Positions 31,947-40,716 of a stretch of DNA of 64,000 nucleotides are shown here, piece by piece (positions within the stretch are counted from its first letter, which is position 1; the number at the start of each line of letters is the position of its first letter). The stretch is taken from contig JABARE010000001.1 in NCBI GenBank assembly GCA_019187365.1, forward strand, positions 310,001 through 374,000. The letters are read 5' to 3'. Below the pieces are notes generated by a model. It saw nothing but the letters and a program-made list of their open reading frames with translations, made no database searches and was not told where the DNA came from. This DNA comes from Saprospiraceae bacterium. GTDB lineage: Bacteria > Bacteroidota > Bacteroidia > Chitinophagales > Saprospiraceae. Both the position numbers and the translations under genes were made by a program.

Positions 31947-34171
31947 AAAGCAGCCACCAGCGACGGAAGGACCCTTAATTGGTTGACTCGCCTGTTTTCG
32001 ATTACGTTAAAGTAAAATATGTTTTTCCTGTCGTACGCGTTGGTCACCGCAGCCGTCAGATCAAGGTGCATGTTTTTTGAAAATGTGATCTTCCTTTTGA
32101 TGGAAAAATCCAGACGGTGATAGTATGGCAGTCTGCCTGAATTGATTTTGTCGGAGTAAATGACGCCAATGGGCGCGTTCTCAGTTGGAAAGACGGTTTC
32201 CAGGCCATTCGGAATTTTGTTGTCCTCAAAAAATCCCTGAATCTTCGTGAAGGCAAATCCACTACCCATATTCCACCGGACACCGGTCTGCCAAAGTTTG
32301 CCCTTTCCAAAAGAATAATCCAAAACAAGATTGATGTTGTGTCGGCGATCGAATAAAGCGGGAAACTCCTGAACGCCATCGTCGCGATTCACAAAGCCCA
32401 GGCTGTAGCCCAGCCATACGTTCCAGTCTTTCCATGCCGACTTTAGAAGAACATCCAGCCCGTAAGCATCTCCCGTCTCCGTAGTAAAGTTAGATTCTGC
32501 AACCGTTTTCTTGCTACGGTTCAAGGCCACCAGCGGATTAAAATCTTTATAGTAGGTTTCGATGTTCAAATCCATGTGATCATTGACATCCAGTTCAAAA
32601 CCTGCAACCGCGTGGGCTGCTTCAACGAGATTGGGACTGGTGATAAAGCCTACAAATAAATTGACAATGTCGCGTTCGCTGACAGAGCTCATCAGGTTTT
32701 GGGTATACAATCCACCGGCCGCTTTGAGCCTCAGCCGGTCGGAAACATTGTATTTTAGACCAAAACGCGGTTCAAGCGCTGTCTTTTTATTCGTGGCATA
32801 GTATTGAAGGCGAAGGCTTGGATCGAGTACCCATCGCCCAAGAACCACCCTGTACTTCAGATAACCTGCCAGTTCGGTGTTGTTCTCTTCAACATCGATC
32901 GGAATCTGACGGAAATTGGTAAAATTGAATACCGTTTTGTTGGCATTGAATTCAACTCCGTATCGAACTTCTGAATTCCGGCCAAAATAACTAAAATCGA
33001 AATTGGCCTGGAGACCCTTTAGTTCACTGTAACGTGGTTCTTCATTGACTTCATTCAATTCGATGGCGTATTTGGAATAGGCGACATTTCCGCCAATGAT
33101 GAGGCTCGAGTTGGCAGGGACAAGTTTAAAATTGGAACCCATACCAAATGCATTCCAGTCAAGAGCAGCCAGGTTGCTGTAACTAACATCATCGTTAAAA
33201 CTAAACCCAAAGGCATTCAGGAAACTCCCATTCCCAGAAACGGTGCTTATCTTGGCATAGTAATCCTCAAACTGGAAAGGAAGCCGGTCTGCTCCTTCGT
33301 CCAGCGCATACTGGTAAAGTTTTTCGGAAGTCTGGTCTATAAACGACTTCTTCGCCGTAACCAGATAGGAAGTGCTCCCCTTCGATTCATCGCTAAACCG
33401 GGAAATGGGACCTTCCAGTATCGCTTTTGCCATAAACGGACTCACCGACAACATACCCGCTTGGCGGGTCTTGTTACCCTCCCGGGTTTTTATATCCACA
33501 ATCGCCGAGATTCTTCCACCATACTCTGCAGGGAATCCACCTGTAAGTACTTCCACAGAGCGGATCACCTCAGTTTCAAAAACGCTGAAAAGTCCGATGC
33601 TGTGAAAAGGATTAAAAACGGTGATCCCATCCAATAGAATCCTGTTTTGAACGGGAGATCCTCCCCGAATGTAAATTTGCCCACCCTGGTCGCCTGTCGA
33701 GATGACGCCGGGTATGATCTGAAGGTATTGAGCAATGTCTGCTTCTCCCCCTGTCGAAGGGAGGGCTTTTATTTCCTTTGGAGTTACGGTCAGTGCAGAG
33801 ACCTTAACTTCTGTTCTTGCTTGTTGCTTTTTTCCGGAAATGCTCACTTCCCCGAGCAGGGTAGAAGATTCAGACAGGTGGATCTGTTTATTGAGAATCT
33901 GCGATCCCCTGACCGATATGGATACACTAAAGGTGTCGTAGCCCAAATAAGATACGACCAGGCGGTACTCTCCAGCCGGCATGCCGGATATGGCAAAAAA
34001 ACCGAGGTCATCGGTAACGTCTCCAAAATTGGTCCCTTCCAGAAAAACGGTTGCAAAACTAAGGGGCTCCCCCGTTGCCTTATCGTAAACGTTTCCCCGA
34101 ATGCTGGCCTTTTGGGCATTAAGCCCCCCCAACAGACATATTATGAAAAAGAGTAATGTATAAATGCGCAT
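31937..34171 (-). CDS. TonB-dependent receptor with carboxypeptidase-regulatory domain
   Basis: A 744-residue outer-membrane receptor. The signal peptide ends at GGLNAQ (about residue 20). A regulatory domain follows (IRGNVYDKATGEPLSFATVF ... VVSYLGYDTFS), then a TonB plug (LPSTGGEADIAQYLQIIPGV, IYIRGGSPVQNRILLDGITVFNP, GGFPAEYGGRISAIVDI) and a 22-strand-type barrel ending LVAAFHF. The plug fits FecA/outer-membrane-receptor types rather than SusC. The start at 34171 is favoured because the -7 box overlaps the alternative ATG at 34195. It overlaps the cytochrome c gene by 10 bases at its 3' end. Substrate unknown. Confidence 0.93.
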   Translation of the reverse strand: MRIYTLLFFIICLLGGLNAQKASIRGNVYDKATGEPLSFATVFLEGTNFGDVTDDLGFFAISGMPAGEYRLVVSYLGYDTFSVSISVRGSQILNKQIHLSESSTLLGEVSISGKKQQARTEVKVSALTVTPKEIKALPSTGGEADIAQYLQIIPGVISTGDQGGQIYIRGGSPVQNRILLDGITVFNPFHSIGLFSVFETEVIRSVEVLTGGFPAEYGGRISAIVDIKTREGNKTRQAGMLSVSPFMAKAILEGPISRFSDESKGSTSYLVTAKKSFIDQTSEKLYQYALDEGADRLPFQFEDYYAKISTVSGNGSFLNAFGFSFNDDVSYSNLAALDWNAFGMGSNFKLVPANSSLIIGGNVAYSKYAIELNEVNEEPRYSELKGLQANFDFSYFGRNSEVRYGVEFNANKTVFNFTNFRQIPIDVEENNTELAGYLKYRVVLGRWVLDPSLRLQYYATNKKTALEPRFGLKYNVSDRLRLKAAGGLYTQNLMSSVSERDIVNLFVGFITSPNLVEAAHAVAGFELDVNDHMDLNIETYYKDFNPLVALNRSKKTVAESNFTTETGDAYGLDVLLKSAWKDWNVWLGYSLGFVNRDDGVQEFPALFDRRHNINLVLDYSFGKGKLWQTGVRWNMGSGFAFTKIQGFFEDNKIPNGLETVFPTENAPIGVIYSDKINSGRLPYYHRLDFSIKRKITFSKNMHLDLTAAVTNAYDRKNIFYFNVIENRRVNQLRVLPSLVAAFHF

Positions 34172-34192
34172 GAGAATTGATAAATGGAGTTG

Positions 34193-34200
34193 CAAAAGTA
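34193..34200 (-). promoter_or_regulatory. -7 box TACTTTTG for the second TonB receptor
   Basis: Exact TAnnTTTG on the minus strand, 21 bases before the ATG at 34171. It overlaps the upstream candidate start at 34195. Confidence 0.6.
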
Positions 34201-34463
34201 CGCCTTGTGCCGAACTCTTGTTAATGCTTTAACATCTGTGGGGACTGGCCCAAGCATTCGTCTTAGGAAATTTCGCGCACTTCACCCATCGACGCGGGCT
34301 GCCGGAAGAGAAGTCATCTGCACAATTAAGCCTCTCCCTCCGGACCCATGGAAAGAGCTGGGAATTAAACTCCCCGACACCCCTGTTTGCCGATCCGGCA
34401 TTGAGCTTGGCCGATCAAACCGGGTGGTTGGTCAATAAGTAACAGGCTCCATGGCAATATGGC
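34201..34463. other. Divergent intergenic region without recognisable gene
   Basis: This is the core of the 330-base gap between the TonB receptor and lepB, flanked by one -7 box for each gene. It contains a short hairpin TGCCG-ATC-CGGCA at 34388-34400. An 84-codon open frame across it (34184-34438) starts inside the opposing promoter and shows no protein signature, so I do not call it. Nothing else is seen. Confidence 0.5.
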
Positions 34464-34471
34464 TATCTTTG
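34464..34471 (+). promoter_or_regulatory. -7 box TATCTTTG for lepB
   Basis: Exact TAnnTTTG, 30 bases before the lepB ATG at 34502. Confidence 0.6.
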
Positions 34472-34501
34472 CACAACATCAAATCGCGATAAACTGTGGG
34501 A

Positions 34502-36064
34502 ATGCTTGCCTTTTTGCTCGTTGGTTACGTTTTACTTTGTTTTACCCTTGGACCGCTTTTCAAAAGGGCTGGAGAAGAGGCATCAAAGGCTTGGATTCCT
34601 GGAATCCAATTTGGCGTTTGGAGTCGCATCGTTGGGCATCATCCTTCGCATGCCTGGTGGCTGCTTTTCCCGATCGTCAATATTTTTATTTTCGCTGCCC
34701 TCTGCATCGATTTGGTGAAATCATTCGGAAAAATGAGTTTTGCAGATTCCGTACTTGCAGTGGTATACCCTCCACTGGCATTTTGGCTGATTGGCCGCAA
34801 CCCCGCGGCAAAATTCATTGAACCTGCTTACGCCAAAGAGCGCGAATACACCCGGCAGTTGCACCTGGCCAGGAAAAACCGCGACAACGCCCTGGTTGCC
34901 AAACTGCAAACGACAAACAAATACGCCAGGGGCACGCTGAGGGAGTGGACCGAGTCCATCATTTTCGCAGTGTTTGCTGCCACGTTTATCCGAATGTTTT
35001 TGATTGAGGCCTACGTCATCCCTACACCCTCCATGGAAGGCAGTCTTAAAGTGGGGGACTTTCTTTTTGTAAGCAAGGCGCATTACGGCATTCGCACACC
35101 CATGACCATTGCCATGTTGCCCTTGTTGCACAACCGAATTCCGCGGATCAACCGGGAGTCCTATTTTTCAAAACCCCAACTCCCCTATTTCCGGCTGCCT
35201 GCAATCACTGAGGTGAAACGCAACGATCCTTTTGTGTTCAACTGGCCGGTTGGAGACAGCGTTTACGTAACCCCTACCCGTTCATGGACGCATTTTCAAA
35301 CCCTGACCCAGGAGGATGCCGCACTCGAATGCCGGGGCTTGCCGCTGATCGTAAGGCCGACCGATAAGAAAGACCACTACATCAAAAGATGCGTTGGCAT
35401 TCCGGGTGACACGTTGCAGGTCATCAATCGCCAGTTGTTCGTCAATGGCCAGCCCGCAGAAAATCCGGCGCACCTTCAATACCTCTATCAGGTGCGTTCA
35501 ACGACCACCCAACTCAATAAAAAAAAGCTGGCTTCGTGGGGAATCAACATATACGATGCCTATGCTAAAAAAGGCTTTTACTTTCTCGACGAAACCCAAC
35601 TTAACCAGGTACAATCGATGGGAACCGACGTCGCTGTAGAAGCTTTCAATAATCAGGAAAACAAGGTTTTTCCCCATGACCCTGAATATTTTTCGAATTG
35701 GAGCTTCGATCAATATGGGCCAATCTGGATCCCCGGTCAAGGCATGACGGTGTCGCTGTCGCGGAAAAACATAGCCTTGTATTCCCGGATCATATCGGTT
35801 TACGAAGGCAACGACCTTCGGGTCGAAGGCAATGACATTTTGATCAATGGAGCCAAATCGGATTCCTACACCTTTAAGCAGAATTATTATTGGGCCATGG
35901 GAGACAACCGCCACAACTCCGAGGATTCCCGGGCCTGGGGCTTTGTGCCATTTGACCATGTGGTGGGTAAACCGCTTTTCATTTGGTTCAGCCTTAAAAA
36001 CGGCAGCCTCGGCAACGGAGTCAACTGGGACCGGATTTTCCGTTCCACCAACAGAATGGATTGA
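34502..36064 (+). CDS. lepB: Signal peptidase I
   Basis: A 520-residue inner-membrane protease that removes Sec signal peptides. The Bacteroidota-type N-terminal extension carries several membrane segments (1-20, 52-70, 83-100). The catalytic domain begins with a membrane helix at about 150-170. Ser177 lies in PTPSMEGSLKVGD and Lys295 in DHYIKRCVGIPGD; box E is MGDNRHNSEDSRAWGFV. The long insertion between boxes D and E (about 320-430) is usual in this phylum. A GTG two codons upstream (34496) is a possible alternative start. The stop overlaps the next gene's ATG by one base (TGATG). Confidence 0.95.
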   Translation: MLAFLLVGYVLLCFTLGPLFKRAGEEASKAWIPGIQFGVWSRIVGHHPSHAWWLLFPIVNIFIFAALCIDLVKSFGKMSFADSVLAVVYPPLAFWLIGRNPAAKFIEPAYAKEREYTRQLHLARKNRDNALVAKLQTTNKYARGTLREWTESIIFAVFAATFIRMFLIEAYVIPTPSMEGSLKVGDFLFVSKAHYGIRTPMTIAMLPLLHNRIPRINRESYFSKPQLPYFRLPAITEVKRNDPFVFNWPVGDSVYVTPTRSWTHFQTLTQEDAALECRGLPLIVRPTDKKDHYIKRCVGIPGDTLQVINRQLFVNGQPAENPAHLQYLYQVRSTTTQLNKKKLASWGINIYDAYAKKGFYFLDETQLNQVQSMGTDVAVEAFNNQENKVFPHDPEYFSNWSFDQYGPIWIPGQGMTVSLSRKNIALYSRIISVYEGNDLRVEGNDILINGAKSDSYTFKQNYYWAMGDNRHNSEDSRAWGFVPFDHVVGKPLFIWFSLKNGSLGNGVNWDRIFRSTNRMD

Positions 36065-36948
36065 TGCCTCTCAGGTACCTGGCAGCCTTGGTTCTTTTAT
36101 CGGGTGCGCTTCACGGCCAAAGGCGACTGCCCCCGAGCCAACTCTTTATCCTGCATGCCTCCTCGCTACTTGATTCCCCGTGGTATGATGTAAAGGTTTC
36201 CTATCTCACCGCCTTCAACGGAAATGGTTACAACAACCAGCCGCATTTCTTGGATGAGAATACCTTGCTCGCGACGCTGCAAACGGATCCATACAAAGCC
36301 ACCGAAATCTACTCATTCGATTTGAAGCATAAGACAAAGAGGAACTTAACGAGGAGCCTCTCAGCAGAATATTCGCCGAAGGCACTGCATGGTGGTAAGG
36401 ACAGCATCAGCTATGTCCGAGTGCCCGCGAATGACACCACGGTTCAGGATCTGGTCGCTTCACCCGTTTTCAGAGCAAGCGACTTTCGCTATCTGCTCAG
36501 GGATTTTGGCACTGTAGCCTATTACCGTCAATTATCCGGAGAACTATTTGTCTGTTACCTGCTCGATGGAAGCCATCAACTGGGTTTGTGCGACCAATCC
36601 CACGGATATAAGCGCATGTTTGCTTCTAATCCCGGACAGTGCTTTGAAGTGAATCGTGCGGGGCAGATCCTCTATGTCGACAAATCGTTGGAGGCACATT
36701 GGCTATTAAAATCATACGATCCCAACAGCCAGCGGTCGCGAACTTTAGGTACCATGCCCGCTGGAACTCAGGATTTCGCATTAGACGCCTCTGAACAGAT
36801 TTATTGTGCCTCCAAGGGCAGAATACTTCGGTTGAATGCCAACGGTTTGTGGAATGAACTGATCGACCTGAGCACCGCAGGCTTGCGCGATATACGCCGA
36901 ATCGCCATCCGGGGCAATCTATTGGCCTTTGTGAACCACCCTGAGTGA
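36064..36948 (+). CDS. Exported TolB/PD40-like propeller protein of unknown role
   Basis: A 294-residue protein with an N-terminal signal peptide (MPLRYLAALVLLSGALHGQ). The body has repeated blade-like segments typical of WD40-like/TolB propellers: YNNQPHFLDENTLLATLQ, TEIYSFDLKHKTKRNLT, SPKALHGGKDSISYVRV, and later IYCASKGRILRLN. Its ATG overlaps the lepB stop by one base, so it is translated with signal peptidase I. I do not recognise a named function. A role in the periplasm or on the outer membrane is inferred from the signal peptide alone. Confidence 0.75.
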   Translation: MPLRYLAALVLLSGALHGQRRLPPSQLFILHASSLLDSPWYDVKVSYLTAFNGNGYNNQPHFLDENTLLATLQTDPYKATEIYSFDLKHKTKRNLTRSLSAEYSPKALHGGKDSISYVRVPANDTTVQDLVASPVFRASDFRYLLRDFGTVAYYRQLSGELFVCYLLDGSHQLGLCDQSHGYKRMFASNPGQCFEVNRAGQILYVDKSLEAHWLLKSYDPNSQRSRTLGTMPAGTQDFALDASEQIYCASKGRILRLNANGLWNELIDLSTAGLRDIRRIAIRGNLLAFVNHPE

Positions 36949-37161
36949 ATGGGATGCTTTATAAGCTTAGTAGTCAAAGGCTTAGGCCTAATGCATTTTT
37001 TGATAACATTCTGCTTTCCTTTGCCGTTCCATTATGTGCCAGATTTTAGTAAGCCTCCAAGCATTGGTAGATAGCCGAATATATAATCCATTGAACATCA
37101 TACAATTGAGTGACCAATGCGTACTTTGAACCTCCGTTCCGGACTGACAATGCCGATTGCC
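36949..37161. other. Intergenic region with a weak terminator-like element
   Basis: A GCTTAGGCCTAATGC near-palindrome at 36980-36994 is followed by a run of T (36995-37001). The stem is imperfect and has a minimal loop, so it is only a possible terminator for lepB and the propeller gene. No -7 consensus was found for the subtilase gene. Confidence 0.25.
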
Positions 37162-38778
37162 ATGAGACAAAAGTTGTTCGTTTTTACCTCAGCGGCTCTT
37201 TGTTTTGCCGTCTTGAATGTCTTTGGGCAGGGAGGAAGGCTTGCCCACCAATACACCATCCAAATTTCATCTGAGGCTCGACTGAACGACCCCTTATTGG
37301 AAGCATTGCGCAGGGATGAGCAACTCGCATATTTTGAGACCATCGACCGGATTGCCGGTTTATACACCCTTCGCTTCCAGGAGAGAATGACTGCCTTAGA
37401 TGAACAGCGCTGGTTTGAAAACCGCCGTTGGATCAAAACCAGGCAGCCAGTTTACCCATTGCAAACCAGAGGGTGCAATCCAAACGACAGCGCCTATTTC
37501 GGGCAATACGGCATGGAACTTATGAAATTTGACGAAGTATGGTGCTATAAAACAGATGGTATCAGTCCGCTGGGTGACACACTCGTCGTCGGGGTGATCG
37601 ACAATGGGTTCAGTTTTGGTTTGGAAGAGTTGTATCCGAATGTGTACTGTAACCGTGCCGAAGTGCCGGACAACGGCCTCGATGACGATCAAAATGGTTA
37701 CCTGGACGATTACTATGGCTTGAACGCACGTTCCTCCAATGAGGGAGACGACCACATCCCGGATTCCCACGGTACCCAGGTCCTTTCCGTCATAGGCGCC
37801 AGGGGAAACAACCAGAAAGGCATCACGGGCACAAATCAGCACATCCGGATGCTGCTCTGCTCTGCCGGAACTTCTGACCAGTTGCTCAAATGTTATTATT
37901 ATTTCATACGGATGAAACGCGAATACCTCTCGTCTGGTGGTGATCGCGGGGCATTTATGGTCAGCAGCAATCTCTCTGCCGGTTTCGATGGTTATTTTCC
38001 AGATGACCTGCCTCTGGTATGCCAGGTGTACGATAGCCTCGGCCAGGCTGGCATCCTGAGCCCGGTTGCCACGATCAATGAAAACATGGACATTGCCGTA
38101 GCAGGCGACATTCCGGGCCTTTGTCCCAGCAACTTTATGCTGACCGTTACCAACTCAGATCGCTTCGACCAAAAGGTATTTGAAGCCGGTTACAACGCCA
38201 TACACGTTGACCTGAGCGCATGTGGCGAGGAAATCCTCATGTACAACCGATTTGGGGAGCTAAAAGAAGAGTCCGGTTGTTCCTTTTCAAGTCCACATGT
38301 CGCCGGAGCCATCGCTCAGCTTTATCAGTTCTGTCCAAAATTGACTTTACTAAACAAGCAGGATCCTTCAGCCGCTGCACTTCAGATGAGAAAATTCATC
38401 CTGGAGGGAGGGGATCCACTTCCAACCCTGGCGGGATTAACGAGTTCCGGTCGCCGGCTCAACGCATTCAAATCCCTGGCGGCTCTCAATGAATTTTGTC
38501 TGGGCAACCTGCCTGAAGACCCGCTTTTTGAACTTCTCCCCACCCTTGGCTTGGGCATTTTTCGTCTTAAGTTCGCCCCAAAATCCTTTGGCAACTACCA
38601 GGTTCGCGGATTCAATGCGGCAGGCAGCAGCATTTACTCGAAGGATCTGTCCTATGCTCCGGATGTTCCCAGTGAACTGGAGATCGATGCAAGTGACTGG
38701 CCTAGTGGAATTTATTACTTGCGTGTTGAAGGAGGAGGGCAAAGTTTTTCACGACCTTTTGCAAAATTCCACGAGTAA
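37162..38778 (+). CDS. Secreted subtilisin-like serine protease (S8) with T9SS-like tail
   Basis: A 538-residue exported protease. The signal peptide is MRQKLFVFTSAALCF...FGQ. A propeptide of about 100 residues precedes the S8 domain. The triad is Asp147 in VGVIDNG, His203 in DSHGTQV and Ser374 in GCSFSSPHVAGA. The usual GTSMAxP box is altered to GCSFSSP, but the serine is kept. The last 80 residues (GIFRLKF ... VRGFNAAG ... PSGIYYLRVEGGGQSF) resemble a T9SS sorting domain. Starts at 37117 and 37150 are also in frame; 37162 gives the cleanest signal peptide. Substrate unknown. Confidence 0.87.
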   Translation: MRQKLFVFTSAALCFAVLNVFGQGGRLAHQYTIQISSEARLNDPLLEALRRDEQLAYFETIDRIAGLYTLRFQERMTALDEQRWFENRRWIKTRQPVYPLQTRGCNPNDSAYFGQYGMELMKFDEVWCYKTDGISPLGDTLVVGVIDNGFSFGLEELYPNVYCNRAEVPDNGLDDDQNGYLDDYYGLNARSSNEGDDHIPDSHGTQVLSVIGARGNNQKGITGTNQHIRMLLCSAGTSDQLLKCYYYFIRMKREYLSSGGDRGAFMVSSNLSAGFDGYFPDDLPLVCQVYDSLGQAGILSPVATINENMDIAVAGDIPGLCPSNFMLTVTNSDRFDQKVFEAGYNAIHVDLSACGEEILMYNRFGELKEESGCSFSSPHVAGAIAQLYQFCPKLTLLNKQDPSAAALQMRKFILEGGDPLPTLAGLTSSGRRLNAFKSLAALNEFCLGNLPEDPLFELLPTLGLGIFRLKFAPKSFGNYQVRGFNAAGSSIYSKDLSYAPDVPSELEIDASDWPSGIYYLRVEGGGQSFSRPFAKFHE

Positions 38779-38797
38779 TTAGTCATAAAGTTTTTAC

Positions 38798-38805
38798 TAT
38801 CTTTG
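38798..38805 (+). promoter_or_regulatory. -7 box TATCTTTG for tRNA-Arg and perhaps rpmB-rpmG-DUF4295
   Basis: Exact TAnnTTTG, 16 bases before the tRNA 5' end. No other consensus box was found before rpmB, so read-through from this promoter may supply the ribosomal protein genes. Confidence 0.6.
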
Positions 38806-38821
38806 CCCCCTGTTTTTAACA

Positions 38822-38895
38822 GGCTCCGTAGCTCAACTGAATAGAGCACCTGACTACGGATCAGGAGGTTTAAGGTTTGAATCCTTACGGAGTCA
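38822..38895 (+). tRNA. tRNA-Arg (anticodon ACG)
   Basis: A 74-nt cloverleaf. The acceptor stem is GGCTCCG/CGGAGTC with one G-U pair, and the discriminator is A. The D stem is GCTC/GAGC. The anticodon stem is CCTGA/TCAGG with loop CTACGGA, giving anticodon ACG at 34-36. The T stem is TAAGG/CCTTA with loop TTTGAAT. CCA is not encoded. A34 is normally deaminated to inosine by TadA to read CGU/CGC/CGA. It lies 24 bases upstream of rpmB. Confidence 0.96.
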
Positions 38896-38919
38896 CAAAG
38901 CATTGCAAAACAGCACAAT

Positions 38920-39147
38920 ATGTCTAAAGTTTGCGATTTGACGGGCACGCGCCCCATGTATGGGAACCGGGTTTCCCACTCAAACAGGAAGACCCGCAGA
39001 CGGTTTAACCCAAACCTGCAGAAGAAATCCTTTTTCGTTCCGGAAACGCAGGAATGGATAGAGTTGAAGGTCACCGCCAAGGCTTTGAGGACTATAGATA
39101 AACTCGGCCTGTACGCCTACATCAAGAAACTGGCAGCTAAATCTTAA
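38920..39147 (+). CDS. rpmB: 50S ribosomal protein L28
   Basis: A 75-residue basic protein with the bL28 signature [20 protein letters not shown] followed by [13 protein letters not shown] and a lysine-rich C-terminus. It is the first gene of the rpmB-rpmG-DUF4295 cluster conserved in Bacteroidota, with four bases to rpmG. No Shine-Dalgarno is present; the upstream sequence is A-rich (AACAGCACAAT). Confidence 0.97.
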   Translation: MSKVCDLTGTRPMYGNRVSHSNRKTRRRFNPNLQKKSFFVPETQEWIELKVTAKALRTIDKLGLYAYIKKLAAKS

Positions 39148-39151
39148 ACCC

Positions 39152-39340
39152 ATGGCTAAGAAAACCAAAGGCAACCGGCAACAGATCATTCTCGAATGCA
39201 CCGAGCACAAAACAAGTGGCATGCCCGGTACTTCGCGTTACATCTCGGAAAAAAACAAAAAAAATACCCCGGATCGCATTGAACTTAAAAAATACAATCC
39301 GGTGTTGAGAAAATATACCGTTCACAAAGAAATTAAGTAG
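39152..39340 (+). CDS. rpmG: 50S ribosomal protein L33
   Basis: A 62-residue protein matching bL33: [19 protein letters not shown], then [20 protein letters not shown] and the terminal [15 protein letters not shown]. The zinc-type CxxC pairs are absent (only one Cys), so this is the zinc-independent form. It lies four bases after rpmB and two bases before the DUF4295 gene. Confidence 0.97.
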   Translation: MAKKTKGNRQQIILECTEHKTSGMPGTSRYISEKNKKNTPDRIELKKYNPVLRKYTVHKEIK

Positions 39341-39342
39341 TC

Positions 39343-39519
39343 ATGGCCAAGGTATCTAAAAACGCCCGTGTTGCTCAACGTGCTGCCAACGCTGGCTCCG
39401 GCAGGGATCACGTCAAGGTGATCAAATCCATCAAAGATCCTGTTACCGGTAAGTACACGTACAAAGAGATGATCGTGCACAAGGACAAAGTCAAAGAATT
39501 CTTTGAACAGTCCAAGTAG
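39343..39519 (+). CDS. DUF4295 small basic ribosome-associated protein
   Basis: A 58-residue basic protein starting MAKVSKNARVAQRAANAGSG and ending in VKEFFEQSK. This family is restricted to Bacteroidota and always seems to follow rpmG. From memory, the Flavobacterium johnsoniae ribosome structure described an extra large-subunit protein (bL38) that I believe corresponds to it. The synteny (rpmB, rpmG, DUF4295, ftsY) supports a translation role. It is followed by a strong terminator before ftsY. Confidence 0.9.
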   Translation: MAKVSKNARVAQRAANAGSGRDHVKVIKSIKDPVTGKYTYKEMIVHKDKVKEFFEQSK

Positions 39520-39554
39520 CGATCCTCAAAGAGATAGTGCATGCTAAAAATGGA

Positions 39555-39585
39555 GAAGCTTTCTTGGGAAAGCTTCTTTTTTATT
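39555..39585 (+). terminator. Strong Rho-independent terminator after DUF4295
   Basis: A 9-bp perfect stem GAAGCTTTC / GAAAGCTTC with loop TTGG is followed at once by a T-rich run (TTTTTTATTT). It separates the ribosomal protein cluster from ftsY. Confidence 0.88.
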
Positions 39586-39603
39586 TCTATTAGTCCGTAA
39601 CGC

Positions 39604-40566
39604 ATGGGATTTTTTGACCGCTTTTTCAACAGGGAACGGGAACAGGAGCTCAAAAAGGGCTTGGTCAAAACCCAGGAAGGTTTTTTTGGTAAGCTGGCCA
39701 AGGCCCTGGTAGGAAAAAACAAGGTCGATGAAGATTTTCTCGACGCTCTGGAAGCTGCGCTCATCAGTTCTGATGTTGGACTGGATACTACCATAAAAAT
39801 CATCCAGCGACTCGAAAAGCGAATTGAACGGGACAAGTATTTCACGGATCAGGAGGCAATCCTCATGCTTAAGGAGGAAATCGTCGCTCTGCTGGCGGAA
39901 AACGCGACGGAGGACCTCGAAAACTTTTATACTGGGAAGACCGTTCCGCATATCATCCTGGTTGTAGGCGTCAATGGTGTCGGAAAAACGACTTCCATTG
40001 GAAAGCTGGCTTATCAGTACCGACAAATGGGAAAGCAGGTCCTGATTGCGGCAGGAGATACGTTTCGGGCCGCAGCCGTCGACCAATTGAAGATCTGGGC
40101 TGAACGGGTGGGTTGTCTTTTCTTTTCCAAAGGAATGGGAGCAGACCCGTCTTCGGTTGCGTATGAGGCAGGGCAGATGGCGCTACGGGAAAACGCCGAC
40201 ATTGCCATCATCGATACCGCAGGACGCCTTCATACCAAAACCAACCTGATGGCAGAACTATCAAAGATGAGTCGCAGTCTGTCAAAATCCCTTCCCGGTG
40301 CACCCCATGAAGTGTTGTTGGTATTGGATGCCTCAACAGGCCAGAACGCCTTGGAACAGTGCCGTCAGTTTACCAAAAGCGCAGAAGTCACGGGTTTGAT
40401 CCTGACGAAGCTCGACGGAACAGCAAAGGGGGGCGTGATTCTGGGCATTTCCGATCAGTTTAAAATCCCCATCCGATACATTGGAACGGGTGAGTCTAAG
40501 GAAAACTTCCAGGTATTCAACAAAACGGCATTTGTAGAGGCCCTCTTCTCAGGCATGGGTGACTGA
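39604..40566 (+). CDS. ftsY: Signal recognition particle receptor FtsY
   Basis: A 320-residue SRP GTPase receptor. The short N-domain (1-100) lacks the long acidic A-domain of E. coli. The G-domain shows GVNGVGKTTSIGKLA (P-loop), AAGDTFRAAAVDQL, DTAGRLHTKTNLMAEL, LTKLDGTAKGG and the closing GTGESKENFQVFN. It docks ribosome-SRP complexes at the inner membrane. The start is 19 bases after the terminator T-run, so either it has its own promoter or the terminator leaks. Confidence 0.97.
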   Translation: MGFFDRFFNREREQELKKGLVKTQEGFFGKLAKALVGKNKVDEDFLDALEAALISSDVGLDTTIKIIQRLEKRIERDKYFTDQEAILMLKEEIVALLAENATEDLENFYTGKTVPHIILVVGVNGVGKTTSIGKLAYQYRQMGKQVLIAAGDTFRAAAVDQLKIWAERVGCLFFSKGMGADPSSVAYEAGQMALRENADIAIIDTAGRLHTKTNLMAELSKMSRSLSKSLPGAPHEVLLVLDASTGQNALEQCRQFTKSAEVTGLILTKLDGTAKGGVILGISDQFKIPIRYIGTGESKENFQVFNKTAFVEALFSGMGD

Positions 40567-40638
40567 ATTTGGCCGGCACCTGGCTTTCAATGTAATATAA
40601 CCTTTCCCGAATGGGTAACTTCCGAAGCCGAACCGGCA

Positions 40639-40661
40639 GAAGTGCGATTCCTTCTTTTTTG
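40639..40661 (+). terminator. Possible terminator after ftsY
   Basis: The stem AGAAG/CTTCT with an eight-base loop is followed by TTTTT. It is short and AT-rich and lies in the 150-base convergent gap between ftsY and lepA. Confidence 0.4.
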
Positions 40662-40716
40662 ACGGTACAGGGAAATTCAAATGTGAAGCAGCATGGGCTG
40701 TTTGCCGCTGCAGGAA

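Noticed and set aside
33647..34156. 169-codon plus-strand frame inside the second TonB receptor
   Set aside because: Antisense to the plug domain; no recognisable feature.
34184..34438. 84-codon frame in the TonB receptor-lepB gap
   Set aside because: It starts inside the opposing promoter and shows no conserved pattern.
36980..37001. GGCTTAGGCCTAATGC followed by T-run as a strong terminator
   Set aside because: The stem is imperfect with almost no loop; kept only as a weak element in the intergenic note.
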